Below are positions 27,901 to 38,148 of a DNA stretch of 52,687 bases, piece by piece; position 1 is the stretch's first letter, and the number at the start of each line of letters is the position of its first letter. Location: positions 1 to 52,687 of the forward strand of contig RXOD01003826.1 of assembly GCA_005223375.1 (NCBI GenBank). Direction: 5' to 3'. This DNA comes from Amoebophrya sp. AT5.2 (Eukaryota; Sar; Dinophyceae; Syndiniales; Amoebophryaceae). The notes under the pieces are model-generated. The model was not told where the DNA came from, made no database searches, and was given only the letters and a program-made list of their open reading frames with translations. The translations under genes were made by a program, and so were the position numbers.

Positions 27901-30900
27901 ATGGCCGCCTCGCAGGTGAACCGCGATGACGATGTGATGCGTATCCTGATCTTCACGGACACGCACTTGGGGCACAAGGACACCGACGAAATCCTCGGCC
28001 AGGACTCGATTGAAACCTTCGAGGAGATTTTGAAGATCGCCAAGGACAACAAGGTTTCATAATTCACCTACTGAAGCTGAGCATAGTTTTGTTTATGGGT
28101 CGGGTGGTTTTTGTCTTCTTCTACGAGTATAAGTACAAGGGGAAATTGAATCTTCACAAACGAATACTTATAAATATTCGATGGATTTGGTTTTGGCTGC
28201 CCAATCCATCCATGCACCTCTGTCTTCGCACAGGTTGATTTCATCCTGCACGCCGGCGATTTGTTTGACGAGAACAAGCCTTCCCGTGGCACTTTGTACC
28301 AGACTTTCAACCTGCTCTCGAAGTATTGCATGGGTGACCTGCCCATCCATGTCCACGTGTCCCACGTGGACGAGCACGCGTACCTCGCGGCGAAGGAGGC
28401 GAATTTTTACGATCCGAACTACAACGTGGCGATTCCATTAAGGAGAGAAAAACCTATTTGCACCTCGGCATTTTTCTGGTGGTGGGGGTGATGGGAGTGT
28501 TGTAGGGAGTTGGGTTGTACTAGGACTAGCTATAGTCTTTTACAAGTATGATGCAAGTCTGTGTGCAAGGCCAAGAGGTGGCCTGTATTGCGGTCTTATG
28601 CCAATTCATGCGTTTCGTCTCGTATGAATTTGGTCTCGCAGAAGTCGAACTCTCGACAGCGGCCAAATCAGGCGTCGCTGCCAGAAATCAATGCATCCTC
28701 TGTGAATGGGTTTTTCGATCCCCCTCGAATTCGTATTTTCATGATCCACGGCAACCATGACGACCCGGGCGGGCTCCACAAGCTTTCTGCCAACGACCTG
28801 CTCTCCGCAAACCGGTTGGTGAACTATTTCGGGCGGCAGCCCGATGTGGACAACGTTCGGATGGGGCCGATTTGCATCGAGAAGAACGGCACCAAGCTGG
28901 CCCTGTACGGTCTGGGCAACGTGCGGGATGAGAGGCTAAACAGGACGTTCGAAAATGACAAGGTGACCTGGATACAGCCGGGTCCGGGCTCAGAAAAGGG
29001 GGGAAAGGACTGCGACCCGGAAGACTGGTTCAACGTCATGATGATCCACCAAAACCGGTTCAAGGGAAACTTCGGTACGACCGATGTCTATCTATGCATC
29101 TATGCTTCCCTACTTATTCGAATTCTACTTCTTGTCGAGTTCGAAACGAGTGTCGGTATAATCCGATATTTCTATTCGTACTAGTATGAGTATCGAGGAC
29201 AAAAATATTTTAAAATACAGTGCTGGGAGTTGGAGTACGTCGACCTCAACCTCAAGGTAAACTAAAGCGCTAATTCTTTGCCCCCGCCGCATAGTCACAC
29301 GACAACTTCTACTGTGTAACATCATACATGATCATCCATGTCTCCTCGACGGTTGTTTGACTCAGGCGGCAACCCTAAACCCTAAACCCTTGACTCAGGC
29401 GGCAAGCCGAACAAGCAGTGCGTGAAGGAGGAGCAACTGCCGGACTGGTTAAATTTAGTGATCTGGGGCCACGAGCACGAGTCCAAGTCGGTCCCCGTGG
29501 AATCCAAGTCTGGCAACTACCACATCGTGCAGCCGGGCAGCAGCGTGGCGACCTCCTACATCCAGGCGGAGGCCGTCGCCAAGCACGTGTGCTACCTCGA
29601 ACTGAGGGGGAAGGAGTACCGCTGCTCCAAGGTGCCCCTGCGCACCGTCCGCCCGTTCAAGATCGACGAAATCGTGCTGAAGGAGTACGAGGGACTACCA
29701 GTACAAGTGTACAAGAAGGAGGCGGCAGTTGCGGTCAGGCCTGGCGGGGGCGCGGGAGATGCTGGAGAAGTGGGTGTGGCGGGGAAGAAAAAAACCTCGA
29801 AGTCCTTGCTCCAGCTCGTGCGCGATCATGGGGACCACGACGCCGGCAGTAGTAGACAAAAGGGTGTTGACCCTGGAGACCACCTCGTTGACGGCGGCAA
29901 CTCCCAGGTGCTAGACCCGACCAACCAGAAGGCGCTATGGGATCTGCTTTCCGCGCACGTGGACAAACTGATAAAACTCGCCCACGAGGAGCAAAGCCTC
30001 AAGCCCGAGCACCTGCGCGCACCGTCGAGCAAGCTGCCGCTGGTACGATTAAAGGTCGACTACACGGATTTCCCCTGCAACATCATCGGGAACAGCCGCT
30101 TCGGGCAACAGTTCGTCGGCCGCGTCGGGAACCCAGACGCGCTGTTGCTCTTCACGAAGAAAGCCGCGCGCAGTGGAGCCGGAGGGGGAAGGAGAAACCT
30201 GGGCGAGAACCGAATCCCCGCCCTGGACGAGAACGGGGAGATTAAGCACGACGAGTTCGGGAACACCATCTTCCTCAACGAATTCGGGGAAGAGGTGGTC
30301 TGCGACGAGGACGGAAACGTGATTGGCGGGGGCGAAGACCCGGCGGGTGGCGTCGACAACATGGATCCAAACGGGATCGCTGACCCGAACGATCCGAATC
30401 CGCACAAAATCGCGACCGACAGGAACAAGGCGAATGAGGAACAGCAGCGCTCGATGGGTGATCTGCTCTTCAATCTGATGCCCAAGCAGGACTTTTCCAT
30501 TTTGCCGTTGCAAGATTTCAACCACGCGGTTTTGTCCTACGTAGAGAAATCCGACGCGGGCAGCATTGAGCGCTTCGTGAAGGCGACGATAGAGGCGACC
30601 AACAAGGAGCTGTTTCAGGCGCCGAAGGAAGCAGTCACTGCTGAGGTGGACACGATTTTGATGGCGATGAAGCAGCGGCGCGAAGCGATTCGGTGTGACG
30701 CGAAGGAGCGGGTGAAGACGGCGGAGGCGCAGAAAATGGAGGACATAGACGATTATATGGGGGGAGTCAGCGACGAAGACCTGGAACTGAACCCACCAGG
30801 GATGTTCGGCGGGAACCCCGGTGGCGCAGCGTCCGGCAAGGCGAAGGCGAAGGCCAAGGGGAAGGCAAAGGCGAAAGCGCGGGGAAAAGCGAAGAGCAAA

Positions 30901-31362
30901 GCTGTAGCTGGAGGAGTTGGAGTAGCAAGCGCCGGAGGTGGAACAAATAATGGCGGCGTCGCAGACATGATCATGGGGATCAATAACCAGGGAGGGAGTT
31001 CGTCTTCACGGTCAAGCTCGGCGCGGGGGGCGAGCCCGCAAATGGGCGGCTTCGGTAGGCTGCTCGAGCAGGGCCAGGGGCTGCCACCCCCCGTAAAAAA
31101 GCAGAAGCTGGAGCCCGAAATCGGCGGTGGATTCTCGCAGCTGCAACAAGGCAATGCGATGATGCATGGCGGCATGCAGGCGCAACTTGGGGGCGGAGTG
31201 GCGCGCGGAACTAATCTGATCAGCCAAATGCAGCAAAGTCAAATAGGTAGACCAACGGGCGGAGCGATGGGTGGGACTATGCAGCAGAGTCAAATAAGAC
31301 CTGCGGGCGGAGCGATGGGGACGACGCAGTCACAGAGAAAGTTGCCGTGGGCGAAGAAATGA
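27901..31362 (+). CDS. MRE11: MRE11 double-strand-break repair nuclease, four exons
   Basis: Exons 27901-28053, 28234-28434, 28732-29074 and 29399-31362 give 886 residues. MRE11 is the Mn-dependent nuclease of the MRE11-RAD50 complex that processes DNA ends. All phosphodiesterase motifs are present: FTDTHLGH, HAGDLFDENKPS, MIHGNHDDPGG, MMIHQNRFK and LVIWGHEHE. The capping-domain signature VQPGSSVATSYIQAEAVAKH follows, then PLVRLKVDYTDFP. The C-terminus is long and disordered, with a Lys/Ala run (KAKAKGKAKAKARGK, near residue 720) and a basic PPPVKKQKLEP, comparable to the basic DNA-binding tails of other MRE11 proteins. Introns 1 and 3 are GT-AG; intron 2 is not and is bounded by ATTC repeats. 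The start is supported by MAASQVNRDDDVMRILIFTD leading directly into motif I. Confidence 0.95.
28435..28731 (+). mobile_element. Introner-like MRE11 intron 2 with terminal inverted repeats
   Basis: Protein homology requires joining YNVAI to RIFMIHGNHDDP. No GT-AG pair does this. Both edges carry ATTC (28432-28435 and 28729-28732), and joining within it keeps the frame. Inside, GAAAAACCTATTTGCA (28447-28462) pairs with TGTGAATGGGTTTTTC (28701-28716) at 13 of 16 positions. Each arm lies 11-12 bases from its edge. This symmetrical layout suggests a nonautonomous DNA-transposon-like origin with a short target duplication. Confidence 0.7.
29221..29256 (+). other. Possible 36-base mini-exon in MRE11 intron 3
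   Basis: A GC-richer 36-base block is bounded by TTTTAAAATACAG and GTAAAC, good splice words, inside an otherwise AT-rich intron. Its length is a multiple of three, so inclusion would insert 12 residues into the phosphodiesterase domain just after HQNRFKGNF without shifting the frame. The family has no insertion here that I recall. Confidence 0.35.
29357..29405. repeat. Interstitial telomeric repeat between 16-bp direct repeats
   Basis: TTGACTCAGGCGGCAA occurs at 29357-29372 and 29390-29405. The tract between and partly overlapping them reads AACCCTAAACCCTAAACCCT (CCCTAAA/TTTAGGG type). The right copy contains the acceptor AG of MRE11 intron 3 and the first bases of exon 4. Confidence 0.9.
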
Positions 31363-32133
31363 AAAGAGTCACTTCTTGTTCCGGAGTTGTAAATCAAGCA
31401 CATTTATTTGATTCTGAAAAGATAAAGAAAGCCACCATTCGCAATTTGCATTTTCATCTGCCCCGTAGTGCGGTCCTGTTAGCCGAATGAAACTTACGAC
31501 ATCTTGATCTTTCACATCGAACGAAACGCATTCCACCACGACAAACAGCGCACGAAGAACTTTTCCCGATAGTTTTGCTTTTGCTGCGGCGAAAAAATGC
31601 GAATGCAAACATGACTGCGACACACGACCCCAAATCGGGGACAAGTACTCCTTTACGACTACGCACAACTTTCTCCTATACACGACTTTGCGACATTGAT
31701 TCTGGACGAGGTGGCCGTTTTTCATTCCGTCACGGCTGTCAGAATTGCATCACTGACTTCAATTCATCCGCGGGGTATTGATAATTCAACACTGCGTGCT
31801 GGATATTCAGTGACAATCGTCGATTTAGTTGTTCGCAGTTCTCCTACCGAGCGGTCTTGCCTTGTCTTCGTCATCTTCGTGACACTCGCTGTAGAAGGCA
31901 CTCCCTGCGCGTTGACGTGGAGCGAAGCAAAAGGTAGAAAGCAAACCGCTGCCGTAGTTCACTGAAGATCAGAACCGTCCACATTTATTCTTGCGCCATG
32001 AAGAGAAGGGGCCCCACAGATTGGTGCTCAGCATCAATGACCTGCGACAGCGAGGGCCAAAATAAACGAGACACGAAGGTCAGACGAGACGGACAGCGGT
32101 TCTTCTAGGTGCAAGTAAAAGACGAACTAAAAA
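31363..32133. other. Spacer after MRE11
   Basis: AT-richer. A 118-residue minus-strand ORF (31369-31725) is open, but its codons lack the GC-rich third positions of this window's genes, so it is not called. No other feature seen. Confidence 0.5.
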
Positions 32134-32358
32134 ATGACGGAGGAGCAGCGGCGCAAGCTGGTGCAGATTTCGAGGAAATTGGACCTCTTCCTGGAACGGA
32201 AGTTGACGCCAGCTTCTACTCCTCACGAGCTCCAGGGCGTGGCACATTCAACGAAACATCCAGAGCACGACGACAGCTCGCCAGTCAAGCATGCGCTGCT
32301 GCACAAGGTACAGCAACTCATGAAAAATGCATCTCGCGAGATCGATCTAACTCAATGA
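32134..32358 (+). CDS. Small hypothetical protein, possibly first exon
   Basis: The ATG at 32134 is preceded by AAAA like other starts here and opens MTEEQRRKLVQISRKLDLFL, an amphipathic charged helix. The frame closes after 74 residues. A possible donor (AAG/GTACAG at about 32308) would follow SPVKHALLHK, so the last residues may be intron. No convincing second exon was found before LSm3. Function unknown. Confidence 0.45.
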   Translation: MTEEQRRKLVQISRKLDLFLERKLTPASTPHELQGVAHSTKHPEHDDSSPVKHALLHKVQQLMKNASREIDLTQ

Positions 32359-32793
32359 AAAAATGCACAAATGTCGTTCTTTTGCCCCCGCAACGGTGGA
32401 AAAGCATCTAGGCAGTCGTGCGTCGTGCTCTTCGTTCCAGGAAAAGAATATGCAATCGCGCAAAGGTCTTTTCAAAAAACACATCCTATTCCTAGCTACC
32501 GTTGCTTCCTAGTCCGTCGTAAATTTCTCCGGTTGCACAAAGCGATGATTCACTTCGAAAAAGCGGTGATCCAAATCAAAAAATCCGATGAACATCTTCT
32601 TCCACATCCTTCTTAAGGGCGGGGCCGCTGCGGCGTCGCCACTTCTATGGAGGTTTCCTAAAATGTACTTATATGCCCATGCAAAATGCGCCATCGTATT
32701 TTTACAGCTCGAGGCCTCATCGGATGTTTCAGTATCAATCTGCTTCTGGTTCGGCACTGTAATCGATTTGTACATCCGCAATCGCATAGAAAA

Positions 32794-33099
32794 ATGGCCG
32801 CCACGAACGGGACGAACGGGCATCAAGGGCAAACGTCGCTCGCTTCCCAGACTCCGCTGGACATGTTGGGAAGGCTGCTTGCGGAGCCCTGCTTCGTCAA
32901 GTGCCGGAATGGCAGGGAGCTGTCCGGGAAGCTCCACGCCTACGACGAGCACTTGAACGTTCTTATGGGCGACGTGCAGGAAAAAACCTTCCCGTCAACT
33001 AGCACATCGACATCCTCTTCAAGCGCGGAGGCAGTCATACGGCAAATGGACATGCTGTACGTCCGGGGCGACGCAATCACGATGATCACGAGGCAATGA
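32794..33099 (+). CDS. LSM3: LSm3, U6 snRNA-associated Sm-like protein
   Basis: The 101-residue protein has the bipartite Sm fold. Sm1 is PCFVKCRNGRELSGKLHAYD followed by EHLNVLMGDVQE; Sm2 is MDMLYVRGDAITMI. The words GRELSGKLHAYDEHLNVLMGDV are those of LSm3 rather than other LSm paralogues. LSm3 is part of the LSm2-8 ring on U6 snRNA and the LSm1-7 ring in mRNA decay. The length is that of the family, with a Ser/Thr linker between the two Sm motifs. The ATG lies in AAAAATGGCCGCC, very like the MRE11 start. It is an intronless gene as read here. Confidence 0.93.
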   Translation: MAATNGTNGHQGQTSLASQTPLDMLGRLLAEPCFVKCRNGRELSGKLHAYDEHLNVLMGDVQEKTFPSTSTSTSSSSAEAVIRQMDMLYVRGDAITMITRQ

Positions 33100-33460
33100 A
33101 TGGCGCGCTGCGTCCGAGTCGAAGAAAATAATCTGCGATGGATCTTTGGCGATGCAGAGAAGTACGGTTTATCTCCAGCGAGCGCCTACACACACGGAAG
33201 ATCATCGAGAAACTCCAACGATTTGAATGCACTTCATTTTGTGGCGGACAAGCCACCGCGCCTCCAACGACAAGCGATACTGCAAAGCCAAAAGGGTTTG
33301 CAAGGGCGATCATGCTCGCTTTGTTAAGTGACTTGTTTTCGGCGGTTCGTTGTTCGACACGTACTCTCCTGCGTTCGCTCCTCAATGAGAAGATCACGCG
33401 CTTTCTCCGATAATTGATTTTCGAACCCGCAACATTTGCGCAATTCCCAAAATCTCACAG

Positions 33461-33534
33461 ATCGACCGCATCGAGCAAGGACTTCGTGCCGATCATTTGA
33501 TCCGGTCGCTGGATGCGTTGGAAGATTGCGTCAG
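33461..33534 (+). other. Exon-like block upstream of the next gene
   Basis: A 74-base block lies between AATCTCACAG and a GTATTTC donor word. In one frame it reads IDRIEQGLRADHLIRSLDAL plus EDCVR, a clean amphipathic helix. It may be a 5' exon of the gene at 33667 or a remnant. No partner exon with a matching phase was found. Confidence 0.3.
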
Positions 33535-33666
33535 GTATTTCTCCACCCTCACAAATCACATCGTCAGTGTCCCCGCTTCCAGTTTTGGGTCCACCCAGAA
33601 GCAGAACTTCATGTTCATCTTCATCTGCGAAATAATAAATCTGTTTCTGTACTTACGTCGTCGCAA

Positions 33667-35469
33667 ATGTTGCACAACGGTAGCGCCAGACGTGGCACGT
33701 CTACTTATCTGCCTGAAACGATTGACGAAGTCGAGGAGTTTCAGGACGAAGACGACGAGCCTAGTTCTTCCTGCGTCTCCAGTCTAGAATTGTGTGCAAC
33801 TTGTTCCCAAAGAATACGCGACGCTCTCCAACAAAGGTCTCGGCTCGCCACCCGTGGTCAAGTCCAGTCCACCGGCGAGAAACTCCTGGGCTCGCGGCAA
33901 TTCCTAGGCACGACTCCCGATTGGAACAGCACCACGCGAACTACAGTCGCGTCGCCAGAGTCTTCTGCTTCGACATCCGCGCCACGTATTGATCAGCGCC
34001 CCCTTTATCATGACGCCGGCGAGTTGTTGTATGCGGGGGCACCCGCGCAGCCTCCAAGCCCGGGGTGGCACCAACATCCGCCGCCGACGCCAGTCACGAT
34101 CGTCGTCCAGCACCAGGGGGCGCCGCAGCCCCCCTCATCGCTGCAGACGCACATCAGAAACCAAGCTGACCCGGCGTATGGGGAGCTCTACTATCCTCCA
34201 CCGACGCCCTCTGTCTCTTCGCACAAGCACAAGAACTTCGAGGCATCGGCGCCGACTATCATCCCGCGAAGTGGTGGTCGAGCAGCAGCAGCACACTACA
34301 ACGACTACCTCCCGACGGTATCCGGGGTAGCAGGACCTGCCGCGGCCGCTCTACATCTTCCTCATACGTACTGTTACGCAGGAGACGAGGGCGGGGTGCA
34401 AGGCGATCTCTCACTACCCGACCACCACCTGGGCCGAGGTGCGGGTGTCGAGCTGCGCGGCCACGTGGTGTATCATCACGAGCACTCTTCGGCGCATCAA
34501 CGCCAGCCACTGCGATCCCCAAACCGGTTTCCGGAAGAACGATTTTCCCCAGGCGGTCGTGAATTCGATGTTTATCCGCCGCCGGACTCGCCGTTTGCGT
34601 GTGGTCTCCACGCCGCGAGCAAGTCAGATCTCCTCGGTCGCGAAACTGCAGCCGTCTCGGTCTCGACGACCGTCGCGAACACGAACAACTCGACCTCCAC
34701 CACCCGCTCCTTGGGATCATTTCCGGCCCGCCGCCACCTGAGGGCGAACGAGGACCTGCGCGAGCTGCGGACGTCGAGGAACAACGTCGGACGAGGTGTA
34801 GCGGTTGTTCCCTGCCGTGCCGAACTTGAAAACACGAAAGCGCAACAGTATGCTGCAAGAAATGTTGACGCAGAACAAGTTGAGCAGTTGTCATCAGGAG
34901 GTCATATATACCGGGAGAGGGAGACAACGCAACCATCGGAGCGCCCCATGTACTTGAACGACCCAATCTACAACGATCTTCTCCGCCAAGCCGAGAACGA
35001 GATGAACACATCGGCGGCGAGTAGAGCACGCGGAGGACCAGGATCCTTCCTCCGTCGCGGCTACGTGGAACACACAAACGACGCGCCAGACGACGTCCGG
35101 GAGCCGCCGGAGCTCGGCTCGCCAAATGCTGCGAAGATCAGGATGGACGACGAAGTCGAGGACTTCTTCTACCGCGGAAGGAGGGCGGAGGTAGAGTTGC
35201 GGGAACCCGGCGAACCTGCTCACTCGCGAGATGTGGACATGTTGAGTCCGGAACGCGGGTGCGTCGAGCGCGCCAGCGAGCGGCCAGGAGAGCTTTCATT
35301 TCGGTTTCGCGATCAGGATGATCTGGCCCCACCGGAGCAGCGCGCAGCAGCCAGGATCGGCAAACCCTCGGACCATGGTCGATGGTGCCGGGATGTCGCT
35401 GGCGGGGGCGAGCAGAATCGCCATGCGCCCGACCGCATACGGGACCCGGGGCTCGTCGCCGCCCCCTAA
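33667..35469 (+). CDS. Low-complexity hypothetical protein, about 600 residues
   Basis: The first ATG after the AT-rich segment is at 33667 (MLHNGSARRGTSTYLPETI); the frame is open further upstream but through AT-rich sequence. Residues 18-50 are acidic with two CxxC-like cysteines (ELCATCSQRI). The rest is Pro/His/Ser/Tyr-rich and then Arg/Glu-rich, with blocks such as PPPTPVTIVVQHQ, DPAYGELYYPPPTPS and RPMYLNDPIYNDLLRQAENE. No catalytic domain, signal or membrane span was seen. The proline-rich and tyrosine-rich composition suggests a disordered scaffold or binding protein. Family not recognised. Confidence 0.6.
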   Translation: MLHNGSARRGTSTYLPETIDEVEEFQDEDDEPSSSCVSSLELCATCSQRIRDALQQRSRLATRGQVQSTGEKLLGSRQFLGTTPDWNSTTRTTVASPESSASTSAPRIDQRPLYHDAGELLYAGAPAQPPSPGWHQHPPPTPVTIVVQHQGAPQPPSSLQTHIRNQADPAYGELYYPPPTPSVSSHKHKNFEASAPTIIPRSGGRAAAAHYNDYLPTVSGVAGPAAAALHLPHTYCYAGDEGGVQGDLSLPDHHLGRGAGVELRGHVVYHHEHSSAHQRQPLRSPNRFPEERFSPGGREFDVYPPPDSPFACGLHAASKSDLLGRETAAVSVSTTVANTNNSTSTTRSLGSFPARRHLRANEDLRELRTSRNNVGRGVAVVPCRAELENTKAQQYAARNVDAEQVEQLSSGGHIYRERETTQPSERPMYLNDPIYNDLLRQAENEMNTSAASRARGGPGSFLRRGYVEHTNDAPDDVREPPELGSPNAAKIRMDDEVEDFFYRGRRAEVELREPGEPAHSRDVDMLSPERGCVERASERPGELSFRFRDQDDLAPPEQRAAARIGKPSDHGRWCRDVAGGGEQNRHAPDRIRDPGLVAAP

Positions 35470-36183
35470 AAGCCGATGAATCGATGGATCTGGATGCTCG
35501 TGCCTATGGCTAATAGTACTTCTATCGCAGGATCAGGAAGAATTATATGAATGAAGTATTTAGCAGCACAAGACAAGCATAACCTCCCTTTGCGGGAAAG
35601 TACAAGCCTCCGTCTTTTTACAAGGCCCTATCGGACACATCTAGCGACGCAAAAGAATGATACTAGGAAGCGAGTGACAGGTCGAAGTTGTGCGACGAGA
35701 TGAGCTTGAATCGCCTGTAGGCCATCACTACGAAGCTGGAGCGTTCTGCCGCGAGTTGTTCTTGTTGTTCAAAAGGCGATTAATAAATTCACGATCACGT
35801 GCACGTCGACGTCGTCGCGCGCCAGCGACTTGTAGTATCTTCCCACCGACGATGCTGAAGCAAGTTCTATTGTTCGCAATAAAAATGCCCCGATCTTCAA
35901 ACGGCAAACAGAGAACTGTCGCAGCCGCAAGTTGCACGTCAAAGTCCTAGGATCCGATGAGGAAATCAAACTGGAGTTCAGTCGCAGGCCTCTCTCTGCC
36001 CATTAAGATGAACTTCGTTATCGTTTCTACTTCTACATTGAAATGAATGTGAATCTTTTTGCCAAAAGTGGACTGTACCTGAAGCTCTAGCAGCTGGACC
36101 TGGCTTAATAAGGTAAGAACGGTAGAAGTAGATCAATTATCTTTATTTTAGTCTGTAGCTTGATCTTCACTGATCCGATAGCC
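35470..36183. other. Spacer, no gene seen
   Basis: AT-richer spacer with ORFs under 90 residues and no features. TACTTCTAC-type words recur near 35515 and 36025. Confidence 0.55.
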
Positions 36184-38148
36184 ATGTTGGGTCGCAAGAA
36201 GGCCGGTGTGGGTCCCAAGCCGCGAGGAGTTGGCGTTGCCGGTAGTGCTCGCCAAAACGCCGAAAAAGAGTCGAAAAAAAGTTCCTGGCGCGACGACCTG
36301 AAGCAGGATGACGACCACGATGTGCAGGTACAACTACAGCTTGTTGTAAAAAGTAGTTGTAACAAGCCTGTCGACGTCATCCATCGTACTTAGTACAAGT
36401 ACTACGGGGTTGGGGGAGATATTTTTCAAAATGAATATAGCTTCTGCTTCCACTCCGCCCCCAATGAATAGGCAAACCTTCCACCACAGCTCACCGAACG
36501 CGAGCTGGAGGAGTTTAGGCAGCAGACCGAGAAGGAGGAACGTGAGGAGCGGCTGAAACGGTCCATGGAGTTGCTGAAGGAGGAGGAGAACAAAAAAAGC
36601 AGCAGTAGGAGAAATCAAAAGAAAAAGAAGAAGAAAAAGGCCTTCGCTTGGATGGACAGCGACGACGAGGCGTCAAGCGACATCGGCGGCGCTGCAGCAG
36701 GCGCAGACGCACTGGAGAGCAAGAACAGCCGTCAGGCCGAAAGCGGCGACGATATGGACGAATCTTCCGAGGACGACGAAGAAGCGGAGGACGGGGAGAA
36801 TAAAAGAACAAGTAGAGTAGAGAAAATAAATGCGTCGACGAGAGGACTTGGCGGAAGCAGGGACGTAGATGACGAGTTCAAGGGGCCCAGGGACGCGTCC
36901 GGGCGACTGCTAGTGAACAACGGCCCGCCGCCCGACCGCCCGATCGCGCCCTGCTTCCACGGCAAGGATTAAGAATGCAAAAAATTGATGAGTGCCCTGG
37001 AGGCTTGGACTGGAAGTGGTTTATTTTCACTTGCTTCTAGAGCTAGACGGGGAGTAAGTACTCCTCTACCCGATCGATCCGGTCTACCCGATCCATCCGG
37101 TCCAGTCTCTAGGATCTAAGTCTTAGTTCCGCTTCCGTCCCTGGCCAGACTGTCCTCTCTAGACATCGCGAGGCCGCCCTTAAAAAACCGTCGAGCTATC
37201 GCTTCTGTCTTCAGATTCACGTATAGGCTCTCTGTTCTCTTGCGTGGCTCTAAATTCGAGAGAGCTTGGTAGAGTTGAGGGGGCAGAAAAATCCTCGCGT
37301 GACAAAACCTCCAGACCACGACTCTCACTCACTATTTTTTGTTTCTTCTCTAAAAGGAGCACTTGTACAAGACGCGCATCTGCCAGAAGTGGCAGAACGG
37401 CCGCTGCCAGTGGGGCAACAACTGCCACTACGCGCACGGCGCCAGCGAGCTGCGCGCGCCGATGCCCACGCCCGTGGGTGGTTCTAATTTGGGATCAACA
37501 TTGGGGGGTTCTTCGAGCTCTAGTACTAGTACCTCTACCTCCACCGTTGGAACGTCGGGGGTGGGGCTCGACGGCCGAACCTACTACAACAACGCCATCG
37601 CGGGAGGAGCTTCAACCGGCGGCAGCAACCCGAACCTGGTAAACCTCAACACGACCAGCGGACTGCGGTCGATGCAGCAAATGAACGGATCGAATCCACA
37701 TCCACCACAGGTGGTTCCGGGCCACCAGAATCATGGGGCCGCCAGCATGGGCGGGCTGCAGCCCCTTCCCGGCACGTTCGGAATGACGCCACTGCCAGGT
37801 GCGTTTGGCGGGTCCATCCTGCTTCCTCCGCCCAGCAGTTCACAGATGCCCATTGCGAACGCGAAGAGCAGCGCTCCACACCAGAAAAGAAAAAGAAGTC
37901 GCTCGCGTTCGAGATCCCGATCACCGCGAAGGGGGAATACAGCAACCGGGCAGCAGGAGGAAGCTCCTGCGCCGGCAGTGGGTCGTAGTGGCGGAGGCGG
38001 TCGAGATTCAGCAGCGGGAGCGGGCGCGGGTGCGGGGACAGCAGCAGCTCCGGTGGATCCGGCCGCCGCGATGCAGATGATGCTTCAGATGCAAATGATG
38101 ATGATGGCGCAGCAGCAAGCCGGAGCAGGCGCCACCGGAGGACGTTGA
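36184..38148 (+). CDS. CCCH (TTP-type) zinc-finger protein with RS-like tail, three exons
   Basis: Exons 36184-36327, 36472-36966 and 37357-38148 give 476 residues. The finger CQKWQNGRCQWGNNCHYAH is C-x7-C-x5-C-x3-H (Cys222, Cys230, Cys236, His240). It sits in the TTP/TIS11-style setting LYKTRIC...HGASELR, a family that binds AU-rich or splice-related RNA. Exon 2 carries a coiled-coil-like TERELEEFRQQTEKEEREER, a lysine run and an acidic segment. After the finger come Gly/Ser/Thr- and Met/Pro-rich regions, a basic RS stretch (KRKRSRSRSRSRSPRRG, near residue 392) and a Met/Gln-rich end. The RS stretch suggests a nuclear, splicing-linked role, by inference. Intron 1 is GT-AG. Intron 2 is not, and splits the protein just before the finger. 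Confidence 0.85.
36967..37356 (+). mobile_element. Introner-like intron with 5-bp direct repeats and inverted ends
   Basis: The finger exon must join to PCFHGK in frame, yet no GT donor lies there. AAGGA occurs at both edges (36964-36968 and 37354-37358), and joining within it gives GKEHLYKTRIC. Just inside, the left end CAAAAAATTGATGAGTG matches the reverse complement of the right end, CAAAAAATAGTGAGTG, at nearly all positions. An 18-base tandem duplication (CTACCCGATCGATCCGGT type) lies within, near 37067-37104. Confidence 0.7.

Noticed and set aside
31369..31725. 118-residue minus-strand ORF just after MRE11
   Set aside because: Peptide looks moderately protein-like, but third positions are AT-rich, unlike all accepted genes, and no motif is present.
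33138..33413. 91-residue plus-strand ORF after LSm3
   Set aside because: Basic and hydrophobic stretches but no codon bias or homology; kept only as spacer next to the exon-like block at 33461.
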